This document shows, piece by piece, positions 56,076-64,000 of a stretch of DNA of 64,000 nt. Both the position numbers and the translations under genes were made by a program. Origin of the DNA: Rapana venosa (taxonomy: Eukaryota > Mollusca > Gastropoda > Neogastropoda > Muricidae). The stretch lies in NCBI GenBank assembly GCA_028751875.1, contig CM054145.1, forward strand, positions 51,281,856 to 51,345,855, in the 5' to 3' direction. Numbering within the stretch: position 1 is the first letter of the stretch; each line of letters begins with the position of its first letter. The notes below the pieces were generated by a model. It was given only the letters and a program-made list of their open reading frames with translations, was not told the DNA's origin and searched no databases.

Positions 56076-56455
56076 ACACCACCCTCCCCCCCACCCACCC
56101 CGCCTGTCTCCTTTGCGGTATGAAAGGATTTAAGATCCGAGAGCAGTTGTTTTTGTCTTGTTTTTTTGATATTTTGTGTTTGTTTAGCTTTGAAATTTTT
56201 TGGGGGTGGTGGTGGTGGTGGTGAATTTTTTGTTTGTTTTCGATTATTTTTTTTAATTTTTGTTTGCATCTGTTTGTTTCGGTGTTTTTAGTTTTGGGTT
56301 TTTGGTTGTTTGTTTTTTTTACTGATTGGCATTTGAAGCAACAATGCAAATGTTGATGAAGATTCTGGGATGACGAACAGTCTCCTGCTTGGAATGTTTT
56401 GCTTGTTATTTCATCTGTTCCTGTTTTCTGTGTCTCTATATTCTCACTGTCTCTT
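56076..56455. other. Non-coding, no gene seen
   Basis: TTTG-rich sequence and a short GGT repeat, with no gene. Confidence 0.45.
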
Positions 56456-56468
56456 TGTCTCTCTCTCT

Positions 56469-56505
<37 letters not shown>

Positions 56506-56690
56506 CCTCTCTCCCTCCTCCCTCTCTCTCCCTCTCTTCCACCCCCCCCTCCCATCCCTGTTTTCTCTCAGTTTTGCTTCTTTGCATCTTCTTCTCTTAC
56601 AAATTATATACTAGACAGCCACGCCACACCCCCCCCCCCACCCCCACCCCCCACATCACACCCCTAGACCCCTCATCCTCTCACCCTCAC
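56456..56690. repeat. (TC)n and C-rich tract
   Basis: CT and CCCT repeats, then a C/CA-rich stretch near 56625-56660. Confidence 0.93.
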
Positions 56691-57124
56691 CCTGACCTCT
56701 TTCCTTCAGGCCACCCTACCCATATTAACCCCCACAGGTGTTCATTAGCGAGGCCTCAAGCAAGCCCCTATTGCCGCTGTCAGGGTGTGACAATGGTTAG
56801 CCAGGATTTCAGGGCCAAATGGGTCAGGGCCAATACACCTGCGGGATCAATGACTCAGCCTGTCTGTTATCACGTGCTGTGGTTGTTTTTGCTTGTCATT
56901 ATCAGTGCCCTTTAGATAGCCTGATAAGAAACTGGGATGGGTGTTTTTTTTTGCTGGATGTGGTTCTATTTGTGAAAATTATCTTTCTTTTTATTTTAAA
57001 AAAAGAGATTATTTTAGCACTGAAAGAAACAATACAGAAAGAGATTTAAGATGATGAAATGTGTGTATAGTTTGGTGCTTGGATTTTCTTGTTTTTTCCC
57101 TTTTGTCTGTTTTTCTCTGTTTAT

Positions 57125-57246
57125 GCATGTGTGTGTGTGTGTGCAGGTTTTTGTACGTGTGTGCGCAGGCATATGCACGCGTGTGTGTGTGTGTGTGTGT
57201 GTGTGCATGATTGCACACATAAAAATACATATACGCACAGACAAAC

Positions 57247-57294
<48 letters not shown>

Positions 57295-57295
57295 G
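57125..57295. repeat. (TG)n and (CA)n tracts
   Basis: TG with GCGTGTGT interruptions, then CG/CA repeats to 57292. Confidence 0.95.
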
Positions 57296-57420
57296 CTCAG
57301 TCAGAAAGGGAAGGAAAGGAAGACTGGAAAGAAAAAAGAAAGATGACACTTTGCAACAAAACTACACATAAAACATAGCAGAGAATGACTAACATAAAAC
57401 CTCAAAAACCTCAAAATTCC

Positions 57421-57745
57421 CCTTGGGGGGATTCTGAGGGCCTGCCAGTAGAAATAGCATCCCACCTTCTGAAAATTATGTGCTATGAATTCCTCCTTTT
57501 CCATCCCTCTCTTTTTTTCTGCCTTGTTCTTGTTCCTTCATGTCACCTCCTTCTTAAGAGTCTGTTTTCTGCCTTCTTTGTCAAGGTCTCCCGGTTTTTT
57601 CCCGAAAGACTTAATATACATAAAGTTTCTCCCAGGCTGAAGTTGGAAGCGCTGGGCCTGACTTGTCAGGCACTTAAAGGCAGCACAACGTATTTTTGCT
57701 CATAAGACAGACAACAATAGTTGCTGCCTGAGCGTTTGACGAAGA
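57421..57745 (+). mobile_element. Retroposon family E
   Basis: GGCCTGCCAGTAGAAATAGC, TCTGCCTTGTTCTTGTTCCT, GTTTTCTGCCTTCTTTGTCA, CTGACTTGTCAGGCACTTAA, AGACAGACAACAATAGTTGC and CTGAGCGTTTGACGAAGAAG. Same order as the copy at 61329-61730. The GAA tail continues into the long purine repeat downstream. Confidence 0.8.
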
Positions 57746-58535
57746 AGAAGAGGAGGAGAGGAGGAGGAGGAGAAGAATTGCGAAAGAAGAAGAATTGCGA
57801 AGAAGAAGAATGCGAAGAAGAAGAAATTACGAAGAAGAAGAATGCAAGAAGAATACAAAGAAGAAGAAGAAATAAAGAAGATACGAAGAAGAATAAAGAA
57901 GAATACGAAGAAAAGAAAGAAGAAGCAAGAAAAAAAGATACGAAGAACAAAGAAGAAGAATGCAAAGAAGAAACGAAGAAAAAGAAGAAGAATGCAAAGA
58001 CAAACGAAGAAAAAGAAGAAAGAACAAAGAAGAAAAAGAAAAGAAGAACGAAGAAGAATGCAAAGAAGAATACGAAAGGAAATGAAAGAAGAAGAAGAAT
58101 GCAAAGAAGAATACGAAGAAAAGAAGAAGAATGCAAAGAAGAATACGAAGAAAAAGAAGAAGAATGCAAAGAAGAATACGAAGAAAAATAAGAAGAATGC
58201 AAAGAAGAATACGAAGAAAGAAGAAGAAGAATGCAAAGAAGAATACGAAGAAAGAAGAGAATGAAAGAAGATACGAAGATAAAAGAAGAAGAATGCAAAG
58301 ACGAATACGAATATGAAACGAAGAAGAAGAAGAAGAAGAAGAACAACAAACAAACAAGAAACAACAACAGAACAAGAAAAGAACAAGAAGAACAAACAAG
58401 AAAAAAGAAGAACAAAGAACAAAAGAAGAAAAGAATACACAAGAAGAATGCAAAGAAGAATACGAAGAACAAGAATGCAAAAAAGAAGAAGAATGCAAAG
58501 AAGAAGAAGAAGAAACCTATAAAAAAAAAAAAAAA
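57738..58535. repeat. ~0.8-kb GAA-type purine minisatellite
   Basis: GAA repeats organised into degenerate ~30-bp units of AATGCAAAGAAGAATACGAA plus GAAGAAG. Long open frames run through it on both strands, but they are low-complexity Lys/Glu/Arg or Phe/Ser/Leu strings. Confidence 0.95.
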
Positions 58536-58689
58536 AAAAGAAGACGAGAAAAGAAAAACATGATGGTTGAAGCAATACTAATCTTAGGACACTGACCCTA
58601 AGCCCCATTCGCAACAGGTGGCGGCTGTCTCGTCTGCTGTATCGCAGTATCTTCCCTTTCTGTTTCGCCAGTTGGTAGTTAGGCTACGT

Positions 58690-59170
58690 GCGTCAGAGCA
58701 GGAGAGTGCGGAGAAAAGAAGAGAAGAGAAGAGAAAAGGAGAGGAGAGGATGAGAATAACAGACAGACAAACAGACAAGACAAGATCTTGTTCAGAGAGG
58801 TAGACAGATAAAGGTGTGCCGTATTTTCTGTCTAAGATCGCGAGAGGCAGAGAAGAGGAAAGAAGAAAAAAGAGGAGAGGATGAGAATAACAGGCGCAGA
58901 GAGAGAGAGAGACAGACGCAAAATTCGGAGAGATAGACAGATAGATACAGCCTCAAGCATCAAGGTGTCAAGTTGTTTGGGGTTTTTTTTCTGTCTAAGA
59001 TGGGAGGGGCAGAGAAGAGAAGAGAAGAGGAGAGAAGAGGAGAGAAAGAAAAGAGAAAGAGAAAGAGAAGAGAAGAGAAAATAACAGGCGGAGAGACACA
59101 AATTATTCAGAGAGAAAGATAGATACAGCCTCAAGCGTAAAGGTGTGTCCTTTTGGGTTTGGTGTCTTTT
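58690..59170. repeat. ~150-bp tandem repeat, about three units
   Basis: Each unit has AGAGAAGAGAAGAG-type sequence, GATGAGAATAACAG, CAGAGAG..TAGACAGATA, CCTCAAGC..AAAGGTGT and TTTTCTGTCTAAGAT. Units start near 58700, 58852 and 59010. Confidence 0.75.
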
Positions 59171-59349
59171 TTTGTGGGGTCCCACATGAGAAAGGACAGG
59201 GTCAAAGAGAAATAGACAGTGAATATGACGCTGTCTATAATTATGGGAAAGAAAATGAAGATGGTGAGGTTTTTGTATGCGGTTGAAAGTAGTGTGGATA
59301 GGGGACGAGGGGAGGCAGAGGTGGCTCTCTCTCTCCGCCCGCCCCCCAA

Positions 59350-59510
<161 letters not shown>

Positions 59511-59582
59511 AGACAGAGAGGAAGGCAGTGACTAAGAGATAGAAAGACATAGGCAGCAATACAATGAGGCACATAGAAAGAT

Positions 59583-59672
59583 AATATTTTCAAAACCGCA
59601 TACACACGGGGAATGGATGTAAAAAAGCACATAAGCGCTTATTCCATTAACCTCAATATAAAAGAATAAAAT
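59583..59672 (+). mobile_element. SINE A 3' fragment
   Basis: AAAACCGCATACACACGGGG, AATGGATGTAAAAAAGCACA and AACCTCAATATAAAAGAATA. Confidence 0.8.
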
Positions 59673-59851
59673 ATAAAAGAATAAAATTAAAAAACTAAAA
59701 AATAATAAAATATCATGCACAACAGAACAGACTGTTAGGCGCGCGCGCGCGCGCACACACCACAACCCCCACACACACACACGCAACCGCCCCTCACCCC
59801 CCACCCCACCTCTACACACGCTCACACAATCACCACCACCCTACACACACG

Positions 59852-59882
<31 letters not shown>

Positions 59883-60250
59883 ATAACCTCTGCCAGAAAA
59901 CACACTTCGAATCTTTTTTTCCTGAGACTTTCAATCTTTACAGACACGATCAACATTTTCAAGGAAGCGGAACACTGGTCCTGATTGCTTTTGTTAGATA
60001 AGGATGTATATATATATCCTCCCTCCTCTTATCAGCCTGATTAGCTGGCGGCATGCGAACACGTCGTGGCATGCATTCTGATGCATGTTTTGTGTCGAGC
60101 ATGTGTGTGTGTGTGTGTGTGCAAAAGCAAAAATAATTTGGAAACGAAGTTAAGGCAGGAATTTGAGGAGATAGGGCTTGGTGGACCACACACACACACG
60201 CACACAGCTGGTTTGTGGCCAGCATTTATTTGTAGTGTAGTTCGTGTGAG
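59673..60250. other. CA/CG tracts and non-coding sequence
   Basis: CG/CA repeats at 59738-59785 and 59850-59882. The rest is unique and without a gene. Confidence 0.5.
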
Positions 60251-60252
60251 TG

Positions 60253-60260
60253 TGTGGTGT

Positions 60261-60336
<76 letters not shown>

Positions 60337-60375
60337 TGTGTGTAGTGTGTGTGTATGTGTATGTGTGTGTGTGTT
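60253..60375. repeat. (TG)n microsatellite
   Basis: About 0.12 kb of TG with TA and TAG interruptions. Confidence 0.97.
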
Positions 60376-60396
60376 TTGTTTATTTTATTTTAATCG

Positions 60397-60603
60397 TTTA
60401 TATCGAGGATAATGGAATAAGCACTTATGTGCTTTTTTACATCCAGTCCCCGTGTGTATGCGGTTTTGTAAATTTTATCATCTGTTGCAACCGGCACACA
60501 ATGGCCTACTCTTTCGAAAAGCGGAACAGGATTTAACGCGTGCGCAAGATGTTTTACATGCGTTCGCACACGGGGCCTCGGTTTATAGTCTCATCCGAAG
60601 GAT
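60397..60603 (-). mobile_element. SINE A, head missing
   Basis: TATATCGAGGATAATGGAAT, ACATCCAGTCCCCGTGTGTA, AAGCGGAACAGGATTTAACG and CACACGGGGCCTCGGTTTAT, up to AGTCTCATCCGAAGGATG, where a TG microsatellite begins. Confidence 0.87.
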
Positions 60604-60745
60604 GTGTGTGTGTGTGTGTGTGTGTGTGTTTGTGTGTGTTGTAGTGTAGTGTAGTGTAGTGTAGTGAAGTGCAGTGTAGTGTAGTGTAGTGTAGTGTAGT
60701 GTAGCGTAGCGTAGTGTAGCGTAGTGTAGTGTGTGTGTGTTTGTG
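60604..60745. repeat. (TG)n then (GTGTA)n repeat
   Basis: TG repeats, then about 18 GTGTA-type pentamers at 60638-60732. Confidence 0.96.
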
Positions 60746-60753
60746 TGTGAGTG

Positions 60754-60848
60754 TGTCAAAGTCAAAGTTCAACTTTTATTTTCAGATGGTACATTGAATA
60801 AGCAGTGCAATTGCGGGTGTTTTTTTTTCATCAAGCCTTCTATCCATC
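60754..60848 (-). mobile_element. Retroposon tail (GTCAAA type)
   Basis: GTGTCAAAGTCAAAG, then TTTATTTTCAGATGGTACAT, TGAATAAGCAGTGCAATTGC and TCATCAAGCC, matching 22894-22978. Confidence 0.65.
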
Positions 60849-61328
60849 GATCATCTCTGTGTATGTGTGTGTGTTTGTGTGTGTGTGTTTATGTGTTTGG
60901 GTGTGTGTTCGCGAGCGCGCGCACGCGTGTGTGTGTGTTTGATCTATGTCACGTTTTCCTGTCACTCTATTCATCTATCTATCTGTTCATTCGTTCGTTT
61001 ATTCATCTTTTTTTTTTTTTTAATTCTTATACATTTCTCTCATGTACATCTTTCTCTCCTCCTTGCTTTATTTCTGTCTTCCTTTCTTTACTCTCTGTCT
61101 TTATTTTTCACGCTCTTTATCACTGAATATCTGTAACAGAAAACAAACAAACGAGGATGAATGACCGACGAAAAAAACTAAGATAAAAAAAAAACATCAG
61201 GAAAAACATACACAAACCAGCACCCGATGTTTGATTGAGTATCACCAAACTTCAGAAGGTCACTGACCCCAACACTAGCAGACGTTTGCGACAGGCGGCA
61301 TCTTTTGTGGCTCTTAAACTGTCTGCCA

Positions 61329-61730
61329 CCTCCGTGGGGATGCCGGTGGGGGGGGGGGGGGGGGGGGGGTGGAGAGGGAGGGAGGGGTAGGGGGCTGCCA
61401 GTCATCAATAACATCCCCATCCTCTGCAAATTCTGTGCTTAGGAATTTCCTCTTTTCTATCCCTCTCTTTATTTCTGCCTTGTTCCTTTTTTTCCCCCCT
61501 GTCAATCTCACTTCTTGTTTGTTTTCTGCCTTCTTGGTCCATTCTCCTGCACTTTTCTTCGAGAAAGACTTACAAGATAACAATTCTCTTTCAAGTCCAA
61601 TTCCGATGCGCTGGGACTGACTTGTTAGGCGCTTAACGGCAGCGCGACGCATTTTTTGCTCATCTGACAGACAACAATAGTTGCTGTCTGAGCGTTCGAC
61701 GACGACGACGACGACGAAGAAGAAGAAAAG
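61329..61730 (+). mobile_element. Retroposon family E with 9-bp target-site duplication
   Basis: TGTCTGCCA flanks it at 61320-61328 and 61731-61739. It begins CCTCCGTGGGGATGCCGG with a G run, then GGCTGCCAGTCATC, TTTCTGCCTTGTTCC, CTGACTTGTTAGGCGCTTAA, CGGCAGCGCGACGC, AGACAACAATAGTTGCTGTC and a GAC/GAA trinucleotide tail. This defines both ends of the copy (402 bp). Confidence 0.88.
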
Positions 61731-62602
61731 TGTCTGCCATAGATGTCTGTGTGTTCCTGGACTCTCAACGGTGGGTGTGGCGATGTTTTCTGTGATCCAG
61801 GGACTAAGGTGAGAGAGACAAGGGAGAGAGATAGAAACCAAAGAACATGACTGAATAGACTGTCTGGAAGAAAGTATATTGTTTTGTAGAATGTGTGTAC
61901 GTGTGCTTGTGTGTGTGTGTGTGGTGGCGGGAGGGGGGGGGGGGAATCAAGGGGACAGGAGAGGGGGAATGTGAGTGTGTTTGTGTGCGCACTCTCTCTC
62001 TCTGTCCGTGGGCGCGCACGTGTATGTGTGTGTGTGTGTGTGTGCGCGCGCGTGCGTGTGTGTGGATGTGTGTGCGTGCATGTGTGCGTGTGTGTGTGTG
62101 TGTGCGTGCGTGTGTGGACGTGTGGATGTGCGTGCATGTGTGCGTGCGTGTGTGTGCTGTGTGGTGCAGTGTGTGTGTGTGTGTGTGATCTATAGGTCCA
62201 ATTTTCCTGTCCCTCTATTCATTTATTTATGCAGTTTCTTTCTCTTTATATTTTTCTTTCCTTCTTTCTTCCTTGCTCCTTCTTTCCCCCTTTTCTTTTT
62301 CTCTCTTTGTATCTTTCTTTCTCTCTTTCTTCCCTGTTCACACTCTTTGTCTTTTAAGTACGTGTATCTGTGACAAGTACCACCCCTTCCCTTCCCCCCC
62401 CCCCCCCCCCCCCTGCCCCTCCTCCAGCTGTCGAAGGACACTGACCCCCCCAATCACCAGCAGCAGACGTGTGTGACAGATGGCATCTGGTGTGGCTGCT
62501 ACACTGTCTGCTCTCTCCTGAAGGAACACTCACTGGTGGGTGGGTGCAATGTTGTGTCTGAGACCCGGACACCGAGTAAGGTGTCAGAGACTAGGGTGAG
62601 AT

Positions 62603-62679
62603 CTTCTTCTTCTTCATGTGCCAGGTCTGTTGCAGACATCGGCGATCATGGCCTTCCATTCCTCTCTGTTGTATGGGTG
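62603..62679 (-). pseudogene. 77-bp LINE 3'-end scrap with 9-bp target-site duplication
   Basis: The minus strand encodes NREEWKAMIADVCNRPGT and a stop, followed by a GAA tail; this is the familiar C-terminal end of a LINE reverse transcriptase. GGGTGAGAT flanks it at 62594-62602 and 62680-62688. It is an extremely 5'-truncated insertion. Confidence 0.82.
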
Positions 62680-62715
62680 GGGTGAGATAGAGGACTGAAA
62701 AATATGACTGAATAG

Positions 62716-63011
62716 GTGACGGTAAAGGTGTCCCATAACTTATATAGTCATTTATTTATTTACTTATTTATTTACTTATTTCATTTCATTTATACCATTT
62801 TAAGTCACGAGATTTCTCTGAGTGAAATTTGGGCTGCTCTCCCCGGTGGAGATCGCGTCGCCACAAGAGCAGCGCCACCTTTTTTTTTGTTTTTTTGTCT
62901 GCAACTCTATTTGTTTCCCTATCAGAGTGGCTTTTTTCTAAGAATTTTGCCAGGACAACTCTCTTGTTGCCGTGGGTTCTTTTACGTGCGCTGAATAATT
63001 TTGTGTAACAC

Positions 63012-63045
<34 letters not shown>

Positions 63046-63418
63046 TACTAGCGCCCAGACCACCACTCATGGTCTGATGGATGGGGGAAAAGTTTTGGGC
63101 CCAAACGGGATTCGAACCACCACACACTTCCGACCCGGATTTTTTGCATTCTAGACAGGCGCGTTACCTCTAGACCACGGATCGGTGGTCGTAGGGGAGC
63201 GAGGCGTCAGAGACCTCACTTCTGTAGGGGCCAGCATATTGAGGGCGGCGCCCATCCCCTCTCCCTTGCTGCTTTACCTTCCCTGACCCTAAAGAGGGCA
63301 GGTACCCCTTTACAGCAGGCGCGCAAACGGTCACCCATCCAACTGGTAACCACGTTCGATGCTGCTTAACTTAGTATGGGGAAAAAGAGTGCTCTGACCA
63401 CTGAGCTATCCCGTCCCC
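62716..63418 (-). mobile_element. SINE family C with 8-bp target-site duplication, split by a SINE B
   Basis: CTGAATAG flanks the composite at 62708-62715 and 63419-63426. The outer element is family C: GGTAAAGGTGTCCCATAACT at 62721-62749 and GTCGTAGGGGAGCGAGGCG through ACTGAGCTATCCCGTCCCC at 63188-63418, including AAACGGTCACCCATCCAACT. Its tail-side end is separated by the inserted element. Confidence 0.88.
62750..63187 (-). mobile_element. SINE family B, full length, nested
   Basis: On the minus strand: head ATCCGTGGTCTAGAGGTAAC, B-box GGTTCGAATCCCG, GAGTGGTGGTCTGGGCGCTA, core GATGAGACGATAAACCGAGG, GCACGTAAAAGAACCCACGG, CCACTCTGATAGGGAAACAA, GGTGGCGCTGCTCTTGTGGC, GGGGAGAGCAGCCCAAATTT and CAGAGAAATCTCGTGACTTA, with an AAAT/AAGT tail. 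It is the best reference copy of family B here. Confidence 0.9.
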
Positions 63419-63464
63419 CTGAATAGATTGTCTTGGAAATGTATATATTTTATTATTGTTTGTA

Positions 63465-63500
63465 AAATGTGGGTGGGTGGGTGGGTGGGGGTGGGGTGGG

Positions 63501-63597
<97 letters not shown>

Positions 63598-63600
63598 TGT
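63465..63600. repeat. (GGTG)n then (TG)n repeat
   Basis: GGTGGGTG repeats followed by about 95 bp of TG. Confidence 0.97.
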
Positions 63601-64000
63601 ACATTTTCCTATTTCTCTATTCATTTATTCTATGCATTTTCTGTCTCTATATTTTGCTGTGTTTTCTTTCTTTCTGGTGGTGGTGGACGGGGAAAAAAGA
63701 AAGCATTATATGTTTCATGTCTACATTTAGGTACTAATCTGTTCAGGCGTCTCCCGTCTGTGGCACGAGTTTTGGGAAGAAACTAATGGAGGGAGTAAAT
63801 GCATGCTGGACTGTAAGAAAACAAGAACAGGAGCATGTCACATTTCTTGGAGTGCTTTGTGGTCCAAGTATTTCAATCTTTTGAGTAGGTGTATCTGTTG
63901 ACAAGTAAGGCCCCACTCTAAAGGACACTGACCCAACCACTAGCAGACGTTTGGGACAGATGGCATCTCCTTGTTAGTTAGTCTCTGGCCTCTCTGCCAC
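63601..64000. other. Third unit of the duplicated segment, no gene
   Basis: ATTTTCCTATTTCTCTATTC through CTAGCAGACGTTTGGGACAG. Homologous to 60950-61328; no coding sequence. Confidence 0.6.

Larger units (their letters stand above)
54180..56960. repeat. Segment present three times (about 54.2, 55.0 and 56.7 kb)
   Basis: AACCCCCACA..GTGTT, GTGGCTGTCACAGTGTCACA, AACCAGGATTTAAGGGCCAA and TGTTATCACGTGCTG blocks occur near 54180-54400, 54965-55075 and 56720-56960. Upstream landmarks (a CTGGGAATGTT-like block and a TC tract followed by TTTGCTTCTTTG..TCTTCTT) also recur near 54590-54870 and 56370-56595. Confidence 0.7.
60860..64000. repeat. Tandemly duplicated segment (three units) broken by insertions
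   Basis: Each unit has a TG tract, TTTTCCTGTC..CTCTATTCAT near 60955, 62200 and 63604, and later CACTGACCC..AGCAGACG..GACAG.TGGCATC near 61260, 62438 and 63925. The first and third units both reach the CTCTGCCAC/CTGTCTGCCAC point, the third at the window edge. Retroposons at 61329-61730, 62603-62679 and 62716-63418 lie between these landmarks. Confidence 0.8.

Noticed and set aside
55834..56133. 99-codon frame across the 46-bp duplication and the retroposon
   Set aside because: It spans the target-site duplication and the insertion boundary, so it cannot be an ancestral gene, and its end is a CAA repeat.
57666..58614. Two long minus-strand frames and plus-strand Lys/Glu-rich frames
   Set aside because: Low-complexity readings of the GAA/TTC minisatellite in several frames at once.

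Overview
The window looks like intergenic DNA from a repeat-rich metazoan nuclear genome, most probably a mollusc (likely a gastropod). The basis is Pol III tRNA genes with eukaryotic A/B boxes and T-run terminators, several tRNA-headed SINE families, non-LTR reverse transcriptase fragments, long dinucleotide arrays, and a SINE core of the kind common in molluscan genomes. The species call is inference. I found no convincing protein-coding gene: almost every long open frame is a translated microsatellite, and the only recognisable protein sequence is decayed LINE reverse transcriptase.

Layout. 1-7.4 kb: microsatellites, arms of an inverted-repeat family (here family D), and one tRNA-headed SINE with an 11-bp target-site duplication. 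7.4-20.3 kb: the main feature, a tandem array of units of about 1.3-2.2 kb. Each unit starts with an intact tRNA-Val(CAC) gene on the minus strand, followed by a TG-rich tract, a decayed SINE and, in five units, a foldback element with arms of about 100 bp. Seven tRNA genes lie in the array and an eighth, diverged copy lies at 22.7 kb. 20-26 kb: SINE and LINE tails, a LINE fragment nested in an older repeat with a 12-bp target-site duplication, and a 500-N assembly gap. 26-41 kb: CT/GA/TG tracts, a TTGATTTGC-type minisatellite, SINE families A and B, a LINE nested in a SINE, and about 0.85 kb of CTA-type trinucleotide repeat. 41-49 kb: copies of a SINE (family C) whose head joins a tRNA A-box to a piece of 5S rRNA; two have clear target-site duplications. 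49-64 kb: AT, GA and GAA tracts, an ~84-bp minisatellite, a segment present three times, and a tandem duplication whose units are interrupted by retroposons with visible target-site duplications.

How the parts fit. LINEs would supply the retroposition machinery; SINE A shares its 3' end with a LINE-like tail family and SINEs A and B share an internal core. Many elements are nested, giving a relative insertion order. The tRNA-Val array is the only part with a clear cellular function, as a possible cluster of Pol III transcription units. Family letters (A, B, C, D, E and so on) are labels used only here.
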